From the NCBI GenBank assembly GCA_002504905.1, contig DATY01000031.1, positions 12,896 to 76,895 on the forward strand: a DNA stretch of 64,000 bases, in the 5' to 3' direction. The translations under genes were made by a program, and so were the position numbers. Shown one piece after another: positions 8,701 through 16,433 of this stretch; position 1 is the first letter of the stretch, and each line of letters begins with the position of its first letter. The DNA comes from Euryarchaeota archaeon UBA605. Its GTDB lineage: Archaea; Thermoplasmatota; Poseidoniia; Poseidoniales; Thalassarchaeaceae. Below the pieces are notes generated by a model. It did no database searches, was not told where the DNA came from, and worked only from the letters and a program-made list of their open reading frames with translations.

Positions 8701-9475
8701 CACGCTAAGGACAAATAAGATTCCAGAGTTAGGAGATAAATTTGCTTCAAGACATGGACAAAAAGGAATAATTGGAAGATTAGTAGATGAGGAAGATATG
8801 CCATTTACTGTAAATGGAGTAGTTCCTGATGTTCTGATTAACCCTCATGCTATCCCTTCTAGAATGACAGTAGCACACGTTCTAGAAATGATTGGTGGTA
8901 AAGTAGGTTCTATGGAAGGACGTCAGATTGATGGCACTGCATTTACTGGTGAAAAAGAAGAATCATTACGTGCAGGATTGTTAAGAAATGGATACAACCA
9001 CACTGGTAGAGAGACTATGATTAGTGGTGAAACCGGTGAAGAATATCCTGCTGATGTTTTCGTTGGTGTAATCTATTATCAGAGGTTGCATCACTTAGTT
9101 AGTAGTAAATTACATGCTCGAAGCCGTGGTAGAGTCCAGATTTTAACTAGACAACCTACCGAAGGTCGTGCTCGTCAAGGTGGATTAAGATTCGGAGAGA
9201 TGGAACGTGATTGTTTGATTTCTCATGGTGCATCCATGGTAATCAAAGACCGCCTACTAGACGAGTCGGATGGTTGGAATTTGATGGTTTGTAACACTAA
9301 AGGATGTGGTCATATAGCCTATTTCGATTGGAAACGCAGAACAACATCTTGTCCTGTCTGTGGCGATAGATCTGATGTCCATACTGTTCAAACGTCATAT
9401 GCATTCAAGCTTCTTTTGGATGAAATGAAAAGTCTTGGGGTGGCCATGAGACTCGAACTGGAGGATAGAAAATGA
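5753..9475 (+). CDS. rpoB: RNA polymerase subunit B (unsplit)
   Basis: 1240 residues, the second largest catalytic subunit. It is a single chain, not split into B'' and B' as in many methanogens and halophiles. Visible landmarks are the protrusion/lobe region with GGYFIINGTERVL, the hybrid-binding motif GYNMQDAVIMNR near residue 845, GDKFASRHGQKG near residue 994, and a C-terminal zinc site (CNTKGCG ... CPVCG, about 1180-1205). The start has a good ribosome binding site (GGAG 7 bases upstream). Its stop overlaps the rpoA1 start as ATGA. It is slightly longer than most archaeal B subunits (about 1120-1200). Confidence 0.97.
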   Translation: MKEIVESYFQRRSLVNHQLMSYNDTILGGEGRKSRMEKIVRNIRVGTDEPVEMIPGGKDGGGAIKLDVLEKEIYVRLKGLRLGNPTIREANGAEHPATPLECRIRKLTYFSPIYMDFVIYRDDIPPEPGQTHGSIEESSVHIGNLPIMVRSARCNLHPDHIAGSQDSPRKLSPHTSADDAEYHETLLRKFGEDPMDPGGYFIINGTERVLISMEDLAPNRVTVEKNKKYAHETEVAKIFSQKDGVRKPLNVEKRRDGMLMVKIPSAGTAAIPVVLLMRALGMENDREIFAAIAGPVEAMKYTVANLNDVKDNEEYGVENTEEAIAWLEKKFAHGQQKEYRESRIQNMLDKELLPHLGATIDAREKKAIFLGRIVRQVLEMAITNRDPNDKDHYANKRVRLAGDLIEDLFRVSLQQLARDLKYQLERHHNRKRDLKINACLRPDVLTSKIMHALATGNWVGGRSGVSQLLDRTTYLAALSHMRRVTSPLVRSQPHFEARDLHPTHWGRLCPNETPEGQNCGLVKNAAQMIDVSEEVAESEVKELLKEAGVDDSPAGWADGSRIHVNGDIFGLHKRPNKLVSQFKRRRRSGRIRPEVSIRHDSENKDVFINTDRGRILRPLLVLEEGNLVLTKRTLDGLRAGQLTFNDLVNTGVVEWIDAEEEEDLLVAPRPFDLPEFSPKYSRPINPAKVEWLNLGDMENKKDAKLSVEVQLPNGEVVTEEFSVPLNYYQEDIEKLQTQQTKQNKVLVYTHVEIDPQLILGVCASLVPYPEHNSTPRVTGGTAMVKQSLGLPSSNYRLRPDTRAHIMHYPQQSIVGTRAMKSTGFRQRPGGQNFVVAIMSHHGYNMQDAVIMNRASVERSLGRSSFIRTYNAENKRFPGGQEERIEVPGTGLDEIKGLKSFNSYSHLERDGLPVPEEFLTSGSPDSKVLVGKTSPPRFLEESAGAFLQAQERRESSMMVRNGEYGWVDNVFVTESLDSGRLVRITLRTNKIPELGDKFASRHGQKGIIGRLVDEEDMPFTVNGVVPDVLINPHAIPSRMTVAHVLEMIGGKVGSMEGRQIDGTAFTGEKEESLRAGLLRNGYNHTGRETMISGETGEEYPADVFVGVIYYQRLHHLVSSKLHARSRGRVQILTRQPTEGRARQGGLRFGEMERDCLISHGASMVIKDRLLDESDGWNLMVCNTKGCGHIAYFDWKRRTTSCPVCGDRSDVHTVQTSYAFKLLLDEMKSLGVAMRLELEDRK

Positions 9476-12400
9476 GTGCTAGAGATGCAGCTAAAATCCC
9501 TAAGAGGATTCAGTCAATTAAATTTGGATTGTTGGAACCCAATGAAATCCGTAAAATGTCTGCAGTCGAGGTAAAGACAGCAGATACATATCGTGATGAT
9601 GGACATGCCTTTAAGCAAGGTTTGATGGATCCAAAGATGGGTGTTATTGACCCAGGTGTGAGGTGTGAAACTTGTGGTAATAAACATGAAGAATGTCCAA
9701 GTCACTTTGGGCATATTGCACTAGAATTGCCTATTATGCATATAGGTTTCACTGATTTAATCAAAATGGCTTTGAAATCTACATGTAACTCTTGTAGTAA
9801 GATTCTGCTACATGACCAACCAAATACTCACCCACTAGATCCTGAAAAGTCTGAACAAGATTATTATCGTGACAGAGTTAAAGATGTTATGATTAAACAT
9901 GGAGTAGGCTCTAGAGAGTTTAAGAAAATCATTAAAGATATCGAAAAAGAATGTTCAAGTAAAAAGAGAACTATTTGCATGCACTGTGGTGCCGAGCAAG
10001 GGAAAATAATTCTAGATAAACCATCTACTTTCAAGGAAAAGAAAGAGAATAAAGGAGAACATAAATTGAACGCTAGAGATATCAGAGAATGGTTGGAAAG
10101 AATTCCAGATGAACATTTATTGTTTATCGGAATGGATAAAGATTCCAGTCGTCCTGAATGGACAATTATGAAAGTACTCCCAGTTCCTCCAATTACTGTT
10201 AGGCCATCTATTACTTTAGATAGCGGGGACCGCTCTGAGGATGACTTAACTCACAAATTAGTTGACGTACTAAGAATAAATCAGAGACTAAGAGAAAATC
10301 GTGATGCAGGGGCTCCTCAACTAATAGTTGAAGATTTATGGGAATTATTGCAGTACCACTGCACTACATATTTCGATAATCAAACCAGTGGAATACCTCC
10401 TGCTAGACATCGTTCAGGAAGGCCTCTGAAGACCTTGACTCAACGTCTAAAAGGTAAAGAAGGTAGATTCCGTTCTAATTTATCTGGTAAAAGAGTTAAT
10501 TTTTGTGCAAGAACAGTAATTTCTCCAGACCCTAACTTAGGCATTAATGAAGTCGGAATCCCTGTTAAAACTGCTAAAGAATTAACAGTTCCTGTGAGAG
10601 TTACGAACAGGAATAGAGAACAACTTAGACAAATGATTCTCCGAGGTCCTGATGTACATCCTGGAGTTAACTACATTATCCGAGGAGACACTCTTAGGGT
10701 AAGAATCACTGATCGTACGAAATATATTTGGGCAGGATTCAGATGTATGAATCCTGATTGCCATTCTGGAAGCGATGATGAACCGTACTCTGGATACAGA
10801 CCAGACTTAAATCACGTACTGCCTGCACCTAATTTCCTACCTGGATTAGAATTAAAGAGACAAATGAGAAGAAATTCTATTGGTGAACTTGAAGAAGAGT
10901 GGGGAGTTGATTTAGACAAGACTCTATCAAATCTAAGAGGTGAAGAAAGTGAAGGTCCGATGAAAGGACAAAGTCTTCCATCTGATGATCCACGAGCTTT
11001 GATTCATAGTAGATGGGCTTGGGAACATTCTAACCCTGAAGATGAATATCCAGAACACTTGGAAGTCAATTGTCCACATTGTGGAAGTCCTTCAATTGAA
11101 GATGAATATGGGGAATCCTATAGGACGGACGTTGAAGATAGGCTAAGCACTCTTGATAGAGACGGAAATCCAAAACCTGGTGTAGTCATTGAAAGACATC
11201 TGATTGATGGAGACGTTACAATATTCAATAGACAACCATCTTTACATAGAATGTCAATGATGGTTCATGAAATCAGAGTTATGGAGGGTAAGACCTTTAG
11301 ATTTAATTTAGCAGATTGTACACCTTATAATGCAGATTTCGATGGAGATGAAATGAATCTTCATGTTATCCAATCTGAAGAGGCTAGAGCCGAGGCGAAA
11401 GTTTTGATGCGTGTTCAAGAGCATATTATTACACCGAGATATGGTGGTTCTGTGATTGGTGGAATTCACGATCATATTTCTGGATCTTATCTCTTGACTC
11501 ATGGTACAAAACTACTCCCAGAAAAATTAGTGATTGAGATTCTCGGTGCAGTTGGATGGGATGGAAATCTTCCGGAACTCAAAGAGATTGACGGCGTAAG
11601 TGGCTATCTTGGATCCGATGTTCTCAGTCTAATTGTACCTGAAGGATTCAATTTAGAATATACAAGTAGATCTGGAGATCATGTCCAGGTGAGTGATGGT
11701 AATGTCAGTGGGACCATAGATAAGAGAGGAATTGGTGCTGAAGACGGTAGATTATTGGATGCAGTTGTTCAAACTCATGGTCCCGATGTAGGAGCAGAGT
11801 TCATCAATAGAATGACTAAGATGACAATTGCGATTTGTACAGCTATGGGATTCACTACAGGCATTGATGATGAAGATTTACCTCCTGAAGCGAAAGAAGC
11901 TATTGCAGAAATAAATAAAACTGCCAGCGATAATGTGAATATTGAATTAGAAAAGTTTGGTAAAGATGGTCGTAGGTATGAAACTAGACCTGGTAGGACC
12001 GCAGAAGAAACTCTAGAAGAGAATATTTTGAATATATTAGATTCTGGTAAAGCAGAATCTGGTAAAGTAGCAAAAGAGTTCCTTGGTGACGATAACTCCG
12101 CGGTTTTGATGGCAACATCAGGAGCCAGAGGTTCAATGGATAACCTAGCAATGATGGCTGGGTCAATCGGTCAACCTAAGGTTAGAGGAAAAAGACTGGA
12201 AAGAGGTTACCAAGAAAGAGTTCTACCTCACTTCAAGAGAGGTGTAAAAGGGGCGCAAGAGAAAGGTTTCGTTTCATCCTCTTTCAAGAGAGGCTTAGAG
12301 CCTACAGAATTCTTTATGCTTTCAGTTTCCGGAAGGGAATCTTTAGTCGATACCGCTGTGCGTACATCTAAGTCAGGATATATGCAACGTAGATTAATTA

Positions 12401-12576
12401 ATGCAATGGATGATTTGAAGGTAGCAGATGATGATATGAGGTCTGTTAGAAATACTGCTGATAGAATAATTCAATTCGAATATGGTGAAGATAAGGTAGA
12501 TCCCGCGAGAAGTAGAAAGGGAGAACCATTTGATGTTAATCAAGTACTTGATGATGCATTAGGGGGCGGTAACTGA
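9472..12576 (+). CDS. rpoA1: RNA polymerase subunit A' with large internal insertion
   Basis: 1034 residues against about 870-910 for most archaeal A' subunits. It has the N-terminal clamp zinc site (CETCGNKHEECPSHFGH, about 64-80), the second zinc pair (CNSC ... CMHC) and the invariant catalytic NADFDGDEMN at residues 620-629, which binds the active-site magnesium. The extra length lies between the dock region (PGVNYIIRGDTLRVRI) and ERHLIDGDVTIFNRQPSLH, at about residues 420-570. It contains CMNPDC near 425 and CPHCG near 534, a possible split zinc site. The gene overlaps rpoB by 4 bases and rpoA2 by 1 base (TGATG). Confidence 0.96.
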   Translation: MSARDAAKIPKRIQSIKFGLLEPNEIRKMSAVEVKTADTYRDDGHAFKQGLMDPKMGVIDPGVRCETCGNKHEECPSHFGHIALELPIMHIGFTDLIKMALKSTCNSCSKILLHDQPNTHPLDPEKSEQDYYRDRVKDVMIKHGVGSREFKKIIKDIEKECSSKKRTICMHCGAEQGKIILDKPSTFKEKKENKGEHKLNARDIREWLERIPDEHLLFIGMDKDSSRPEWTIMKVLPVPPITVRPSITLDSGDRSEDDLTHKLVDVLRINQRLRENRDAGAPQLIVEDLWELLQYHCTTYFDNQTSGIPPARHRSGRPLKTLTQRLKGKEGRFRSNLSGKRVNFCARTVISPDPNLGINEVGIPVKTAKELTVPVRVTNRNREQLRQMILRGPDVHPGVNYIIRGDTLRVRITDRTKYIWAGFRCMNPDCHSGSDDEPYSGYRPDLNHVLPAPNFLPGLELKRQMRRNSIGELEEEWGVDLDKTLSNLRGEESEGPMKGQSLPSDDPRALIHSRWAWEHSNPEDEYPEHLEVNCPHCGSPSIEDEYGESYRTDVEDRLSTLDRDGNPKPGVVIERHLIDGDVTIFNRQPSLHRMSMMVHEIRVMEGKTFRFNLADCTPYNADFDGDEMNLHVIQSEEARAEAKVLMRVQEHIITPRYGGSVIGGIHDHISGSYLLTHGTKLLPEKLVIEILGAVGWDGNLPELKEIDGVSGYLGSDVLSLIVPEGFNLEYTSRSGDHVQVSDGNVSGTIDKRGIGAEDGRLLDAVVQTHGPDVGAEFINRMTKMTIAICTAMGFTTGIDDEDLPPEAKEAIAEINKTASDNVNIELEKFGKDGRRYETRPGRTAEETLEENILNILDSGKAESGKVAKEFLGDDNSAVLMATSGARGSMDNLAMMAGSIGQPKVRGKRLERGYQERVLPHFKRGVKGAQEKGFVSSSFKRGLEPTEFFMLSVSGRESLVDTAVRTSKSGYMQRRLINAMDDLKVADDDMRSVRNTADRIIQFEYGEDKVDPARSRKGEPFDVNQVLDDALGGGN

Positions 12577-14156
12577 TGGTTGTTAAGAGTGCAACAAAAA
12601 AGAAGTTGATGGATTTAGGCATAGAAGAAGAATATGCTCACAAATTGGCAGATGATAAGAAATGGGACGATGTAAAGGTATTAACATCCTCTCAAATCGC
12701 TCAGATTTGCGGAACTGACTCAGGTACTGCAACAAAAATCTTCGAAGTAATGGCAGGTTCATCGAAGGCAGCACAAAGAGCAGCTGCTAGAATTGATAAA
12801 ACGTTGCTGAGAAGAAAAGCAGCAAGAAGAAGTAGAAGTTCGAAAAGAGCTACTTTACCTATACAGTCGTATGATTCTGAATCTAAAATGTTTCAAATTC
12901 TCAGAGATGTCGATGTTGAATCCGAACTATATTCACAGTTAACAGATGCAGCAGTTAAATTAAATGTTCAAATGTCTCCAAGAATCACTAATGACTTGGT
13001 AAATGCTTTAATCGCAAGAGGTGAGACAAAATTAACACCTGCCAAAGCAAAGAAAGTAATTACTTCTGCTAATATTCATCTTAAAGGATCTAGAGTTGAT
13101 CCACACGAGGCTGTCGGAATTACTACTGCTCAATCAATCGGAGAACCAGGAACTCAGATGACTATGAGAACCTTCCACTACGCTGGTGTGGCTACAGTAA
13201 ACGTAACTCAAGGTCTTCCGCGTATCATTGAGATAGTAGATGCTAGGAAGGTACCAAAAACTCCTACAATGAGAATTTATTTAGATGAAAATAATGCTAA
13301 GGGAAAACCACTTAGAACTAATCAAAAATTAGTTCAGGAAATTGCAGCAGGATTAGAAACTACCACCACACGTGACATAGCAAATATTGATGTTGATATT
13401 ACACAAAGACACATCATTCTCTCGCTAAATAATGCTAATTTACGTGTTAAGAAAATGAATGGTGCAGAGGTCCGTGATAAATTATCACGAGCTCTAAGAT
13501 TGTTCGTTCAAGCAGATAACGATGATAAACCAAAAACCTTGAAGATAATACCTGGTGTAGCAAAGGAGGAAGAATTAGCTACTCTTGCTAGTGATCCTCC
13601 AACTTACACCGCTTTACTTCAATTAGAAGAGAAAATTAAGAAATTAAGATTGAAAGGTCTTCCGGATATTATGAGAGCTAATGTGCAAGGACCAAATGCT
13701 GAAACTGGAGAATATTATATTTCGACAATAGGTTCTAACCTATCTAAAGTGAGCGAATACGCTGGAGTGGATAGATCAAGAACTTACACAAATAACATTA
13801 CTGAAATCCATGATTATCTTGGTATTGAGGCAGCTCGTCAAGCTATAATTAATGAAATGCTTTTGACATTGGAGGGAGCAGGTCTTGATGTAGACGTTAG
13901 ACATTTACTAATGGTTGCAGATGTAATGACTAGTGAAGGGGAAGTACGTGCTATTGGTAGACATGGAGTTAGCGGTACTAAGCATAGTATTCTTGCAAGG
14001 TCTGCATTCGAAGTAACTGTGACACATCTTCTTAGGGCTGGAATAATTGGCGAAAGAGATGAATTGAGAGGAGTTACAGAGAATATTATTGTTGGTCAAC
14101 CTGTTGCTTTAGGTACAGGAAGTGTGGACTTATTTTACATACCAGAGGACGCATAG
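12576..14156 (+). CDS. rpoA2: RNA polymerase subunit A'' with N-terminal HhH-like extension
   Basis: 526 residues against about 380-400 for most archaeal A'' subunits. The core starts near residue 95 (SYDSESKMFQILRDV). It includes the bridge helix/trigger loop region near 179-205 (VGITTAQSIGEPGTQMTM), needed for nucleotide addition, and the C-terminal clamp part (GVSGTKHSILARSAFEVT). The first 60 residues (VKSATKKKLMDLGIEEEYAHKL, GTDSGTATKI) have an HhH pattern and are followed by a basic linker (LLRRKAARRSRSSKR). The same domain is present on RpoH. The start is fixed by the TGATG coupling with rpoA1. Confidence 0.95.
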   Translation: MVVKSATKKKLMDLGIEEEYAHKLADDKKWDDVKVLTSSQIAQICGTDSGTATKIFEVMAGSSKAAQRAAARIDKTLLRRKAARRSRSSKRATLPIQSYDSESKMFQILRDVDVESELYSQLTDAAVKLNVQMSPRITNDLVNALIARGETKLTPAKAKKVITSANIHLKGSRVDPHEAVGITTAQSIGEPGTQMTMRTFHYAGVATVNVTQGLPRIIEIVDARKVPKTPTMRIYLDENNAKGKPLRTNQKLVQEIAAGLETTTTRDIANIDVDITQRHIILSLNNANLRVKKMNGAEVRDKLSRALRLFVQADNDDKPKTLKIIPGVAKEEELATLASDPPTYTALLQLEEKIKKLRLKGLPDIMRANVQGPNAETGEYYISTIGSNLSKVSEYAGVDRSRTYTNNITEIHDYLGIEAARQAIINEMLLTLEGAGLDVDVRHLLMVADVMTSEGEVRAIGRHGVSGTKHSILARSAFEVTVTHLLRAGIIGERDELRGVTENIIVGQPVALGTGSVDLFYIPEDA

Positions 14157-14167
14157 GGGGATTTTTT

Positions 14168-14464
14168 ATGGATTTAGCAAGACAATTAAAACAAGGAATT
14201 AGTACAGGAAACTTACTTTTCGGTCAGAGACAAACAAAAAGTGCTTGCACAAAAGGTGATGCTAGAATGGTCCTAGTAGCCGCTAACTGTCCGAAAGAGT
14301 ACATTAGTGACTTGAAACAAAATCATCCGGATGTTACTCTTCATCAAGTTACCATGGTAAATAGACAACTCGGTGCTGCTTGCGCTAAACCATTCCCTGT
14401 AAGCGCGGTTTGCGTTTTGGATCCTGGACAGAGCGAGTTACTTTCTCTTTCAATGAACGTTTGA
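14168..14464 (+). CDS. rpl30e: Ribosomal protein L30e
   Basis: 98 residues with the L7Ae/L30e fold pattern: LARQLKQGISTGNLLFGQRQT at the N-terminus, KGDARMVLVAANCP in the middle and the AVCVLDPGQSELL end. It binds rRNA in the large subunit. It sits 11 bases after rpoA2 behind a strong ribosome binding site (AGGGGG), the standard position for L30e in archaeal RNA polymerase operons. The usual followers nusA, rps12 and rps7 are not here; the operon appears to end after this gene. Confidence 0.93.
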   Translation: MDLARQLKQGISTGNLLFGQRQTKSACTKGDARMVLVAANCPKEYISDLKQNHPDVTLHQVTMVNRQLGAACAKPFPVSAVCVLDPGQSELLSLSMNV

Positions 14465-14467
14465 ATA

Positions 14468-14473
14468 TTTTTT
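14468..14473 (+). terminator. Putative T-tract terminator after rpl30e
   Basis: A T6 run starts 4 bases after the L30e stop. Archaeal termination commonly uses such U-tracts without a strong hairpin. About 70 bases separate it from the next start, consistent with an operon end. Confidence 0.35.
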
Positions 14474-14541
14474 AGTATTAATTAGGCTATTTTAGCTTCA
14501 TTCGATAGTTGTTTTGAAGTGACATAACTATACCCGGTAAC

Positions 14542-15483
14542 ATGGAAGAAATTGTTCGAGCCATCCTTAATTCTCGAACGGTTAGTTTAGAACCTGTAGA
14601 AAAAAATTTCAATATCTATGGATTCAAATGTCTCGGCATTGCGGAAAAATTACTCGATTTAGATGATTTAAGTGGTTCATCTGTATATATCTGGCATGTC
14701 AAATCAGATATATTACCTGTTTCAAAAAATGAAATTGAGAGGTGGTCAATTGATGCACCCGGTAATAAACATTGGATACTCAGTGAGAGAAAAATCAATA
14801 ATGAAATCCTTGAAAGTTTACCTGATGATTTCAGAGTAATTACTTGGGGTCCAGATAAACTATCCAGATGGATAGGTGAATCGGTATTAAATGGTAATTT
14901 AATAGTTAATTCATATGTTAGTGAAGATGCCATTCTTGAAAAAACTAATTCTAGTAATTTAATAGTTGAAAGAAATAATGAATTAATCTCTCTTAAACCA
15001 TTAATTGAATTAGATGATTGGCTGAAAAATGAACCTTCGGGGTCTATGAATACTTTACCTGTTTTTTTGATAGTAAAATTATGGAAAATTTCTGGTTTAA
15101 TGATCGGCCCTGATTCTACGAAAGATGAGAAAAAATGGGCTTTTATAGAAGACCCATGGATGAAAAAGATTTTTCCATTTAGCGATGAACAAATTTTTTC
15201 CAATTCGCCTAATCTTCGAAAAATCGAGCCTTTTGAGAAAAATTGGCTTTCATTACAAAAATTAAAATCTGATTTAAAACCAATGCTAGATTATAGGAAG
15301 AAAGAAAAGTCAAATCTTGCAACTGAGTTAGTTAAGTCAACTATGCTTGAATGGTGGAGGGTCGATTTATCTTCATTAAATTTTGAGTTTCAGTATGCAC
15401 AAATCCCTGGATGGAAACTAATTTTTGAAGATGGTGAGGAAAAAATTCTCCATAGTCATAATGGAAAGACTTACGATTTGTAA
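14542..15483 (+). CDS. Hypothetical protein (313 aa)
   Basis: I do not recognise this protein. It has no signal peptide or membrane segment and a mixed alpha/beta composition. The first 125 residues alternate strands and helices (SVYIWHVKSDILPVS, KHWILSERKI, FRVITWGPDKLSRWIG), a pattern that could fit a restriction-nuclease-like or Rossmann-like core, but I see no complete PD-(D/E)xK set. The second half is Trp- and Lys-rich and helical (SLQKLKSDLKPMLDYRKKEK). It starts 77 bases after L30e and ends 1 base before the convergent coiled-coil gene. The long antisense frame over it is a shadow. Confidence 0.75.
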   Translation: MEEIVRAILNSRTVSLEPVEKNFNIYGFKCLGIAEKLLDLDDLSGSSVYIWHVKSDILPVSKNEIERWSIDAPGNKHWILSERKINNEILESLPDDFRVITWGPDKLSRWIGESVLNGNLIVNSYVSEDAILEKTNSSNLIVERNNELISLKPLIELDDWLKNEPSGSMNTLPVFLIVKLWKISGLMIGPDSTKDEKKWAFIEDPWMKKIFPFSDEQIFSNSPNLRKIEPFEKNWLSLQKLKSDLKPMLDYRKKEKSNLATELVKSTMLEWWRVDLSSLNFEFQYAQIPGWKLIFEDGEEKILHSHNGKTYDL

Positions 15484-15484
15484 T

Positions 15485-16357
15485 TTAGTTTCTTTGTAAG
15501 GCCATTAGTTCTTCGGTAGACAATGTATCTCCTGACATCAATCTTGACATCAAATCCGTAACCTCTAGCTTACTACCATCATCTTCCTCTATGTCCTTCT
15601 CTTGAGCATTCATTGCCTTAAATAAGTCTTGGATTGAATGAATACTTCTTAGTGAAACTACATACTTGTTGTGCAATAAGTCTGCTTCTCTTTTCGAACG
15701 GATTACTCCTTCTTGAGAAGAATTTGCTTTGGCTCTTAACCTGTCAACTTCCTCAGATAATTCAATCATTAAATCATGAGATTCTTGGGCGGTATTGACT
15801 GCATCTTCTACAAGTCTGTGAGCTTCTTCTTGAGATTTTGCAGCCTTCCTAATCTGTGATTCTAGCTCAGAAAATATATTTTCTTTCTTCTGTTGTTTAA
15901 CTTCTTTTAATTCTTGATGTAATTTTTTCATTTGTCTTACAAAGTTTTTTTCCTTACCTTGAAAATGTCCATGATTATATTTCATATCCATTTTTTCAAT
16001 ATCACTTCGGATAGATCTTTCATTACGTTTCTTATCTTTCTTTTGCACTTTCTTTTGTTCTTCAGTAGGGCGTTTTTCTTGTAATTCTGCTCGGAGCTGT
16101 TTTAGCACAGTTGATCTTTCTGCTCTAATAATTTTTAATTCTTTAACTTTAGAATTTGCTTCATCTCTAATTACTTTTTGATTTTGAACTTCTGTAATTA
16201 ATTCTTTAACTTGCCTGTTTATTTCATTTCTCTCAGTCAAGTATTTTTTTACTTTAGCATTCCAGTTATCTCTATCTTCTCGAAATTCGGAGAGTTTCTC
16301 ATCTAATGATGTACTTTTGGGTGTAAGAAGGCCTCTAACCTCGTCAAAATCCATCAT
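15485..16357 (-). CDS. Coiled-coil protein of the COG1340-like type (paralogue 1)
   Basis: About 290 residues, almost wholly charged heptads of K, E, R and Q from about residue 15 to 255. It contains the segments NEINRQVKELI and SHDLMIELSEEVDRLRAKA typical of the archaeal coiled-coil family COG1340. It ends in a short non-coil tail, LMSGDTLSTEELMALQ, also seen in modified form in the next gene. The start at 16357 is favoured by AGGTGAT 5 bases upstream; a TTG 6 bases earlier is possible. Function unknown; members are thought to be scaffold or cytoskeletal proteins. It lies 76 bases downstream of paralogue 2 on the same strand. Confidence 0.8.
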   Translation of the reverse strand: MMDFDEVRGLLTPKSTSLDEKLSEFREDRDNWNAKVKKYLTERNEINRQVKELITEVQNQKVIRDEANSKVKELKIIRAERSTVLKQLRAELQEKRPTEEQKKVQKKDKKRNERSIRSDIEKMDMKYNHGHFQGKEKNFVRQMKKLHQELKEVKQQKKENIFSELESQIRKAAKSQEEAHRLVEDAVNTAQESHDLMIELSEEVDRLRAKANSSQEGVIRSKREADLLHNKYVVSLRSIHSIQDLFKAMNAQEKDIEEDDGSKLEVTDLMSRLMSGDTLSTEELMALQRN

Positions 16358-16433
16358 TAGCAATCACCTATCATAATCTCCGAGATAATATCATCATATA
16401 AGGGCATAGGGAAGACGTGAAATGGCCAACTGC

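Noticed and set aside
10732..11190. Intein in RpoA1
   Set aside because: The insertion lacks an N-terminal Cys/Ser splice block and a C-terminal His-Asn end, and is too short for a typical full intein.
12570..12580. Frameshift joining rpoA1 and rpoA2
   Set aside because: The TGATG overlap is a normal coupled start. Splitting into A' and A'' is usual in archaea.
14616..15203. 195-codon minus-strand frame
   Set aside because: It is fully antisense to the 313-residue plus-strand protein. Its composition (Ser/Phe-rich) is typical of the reverse complement of Asp/Glu/Lys-rich coding sequence.
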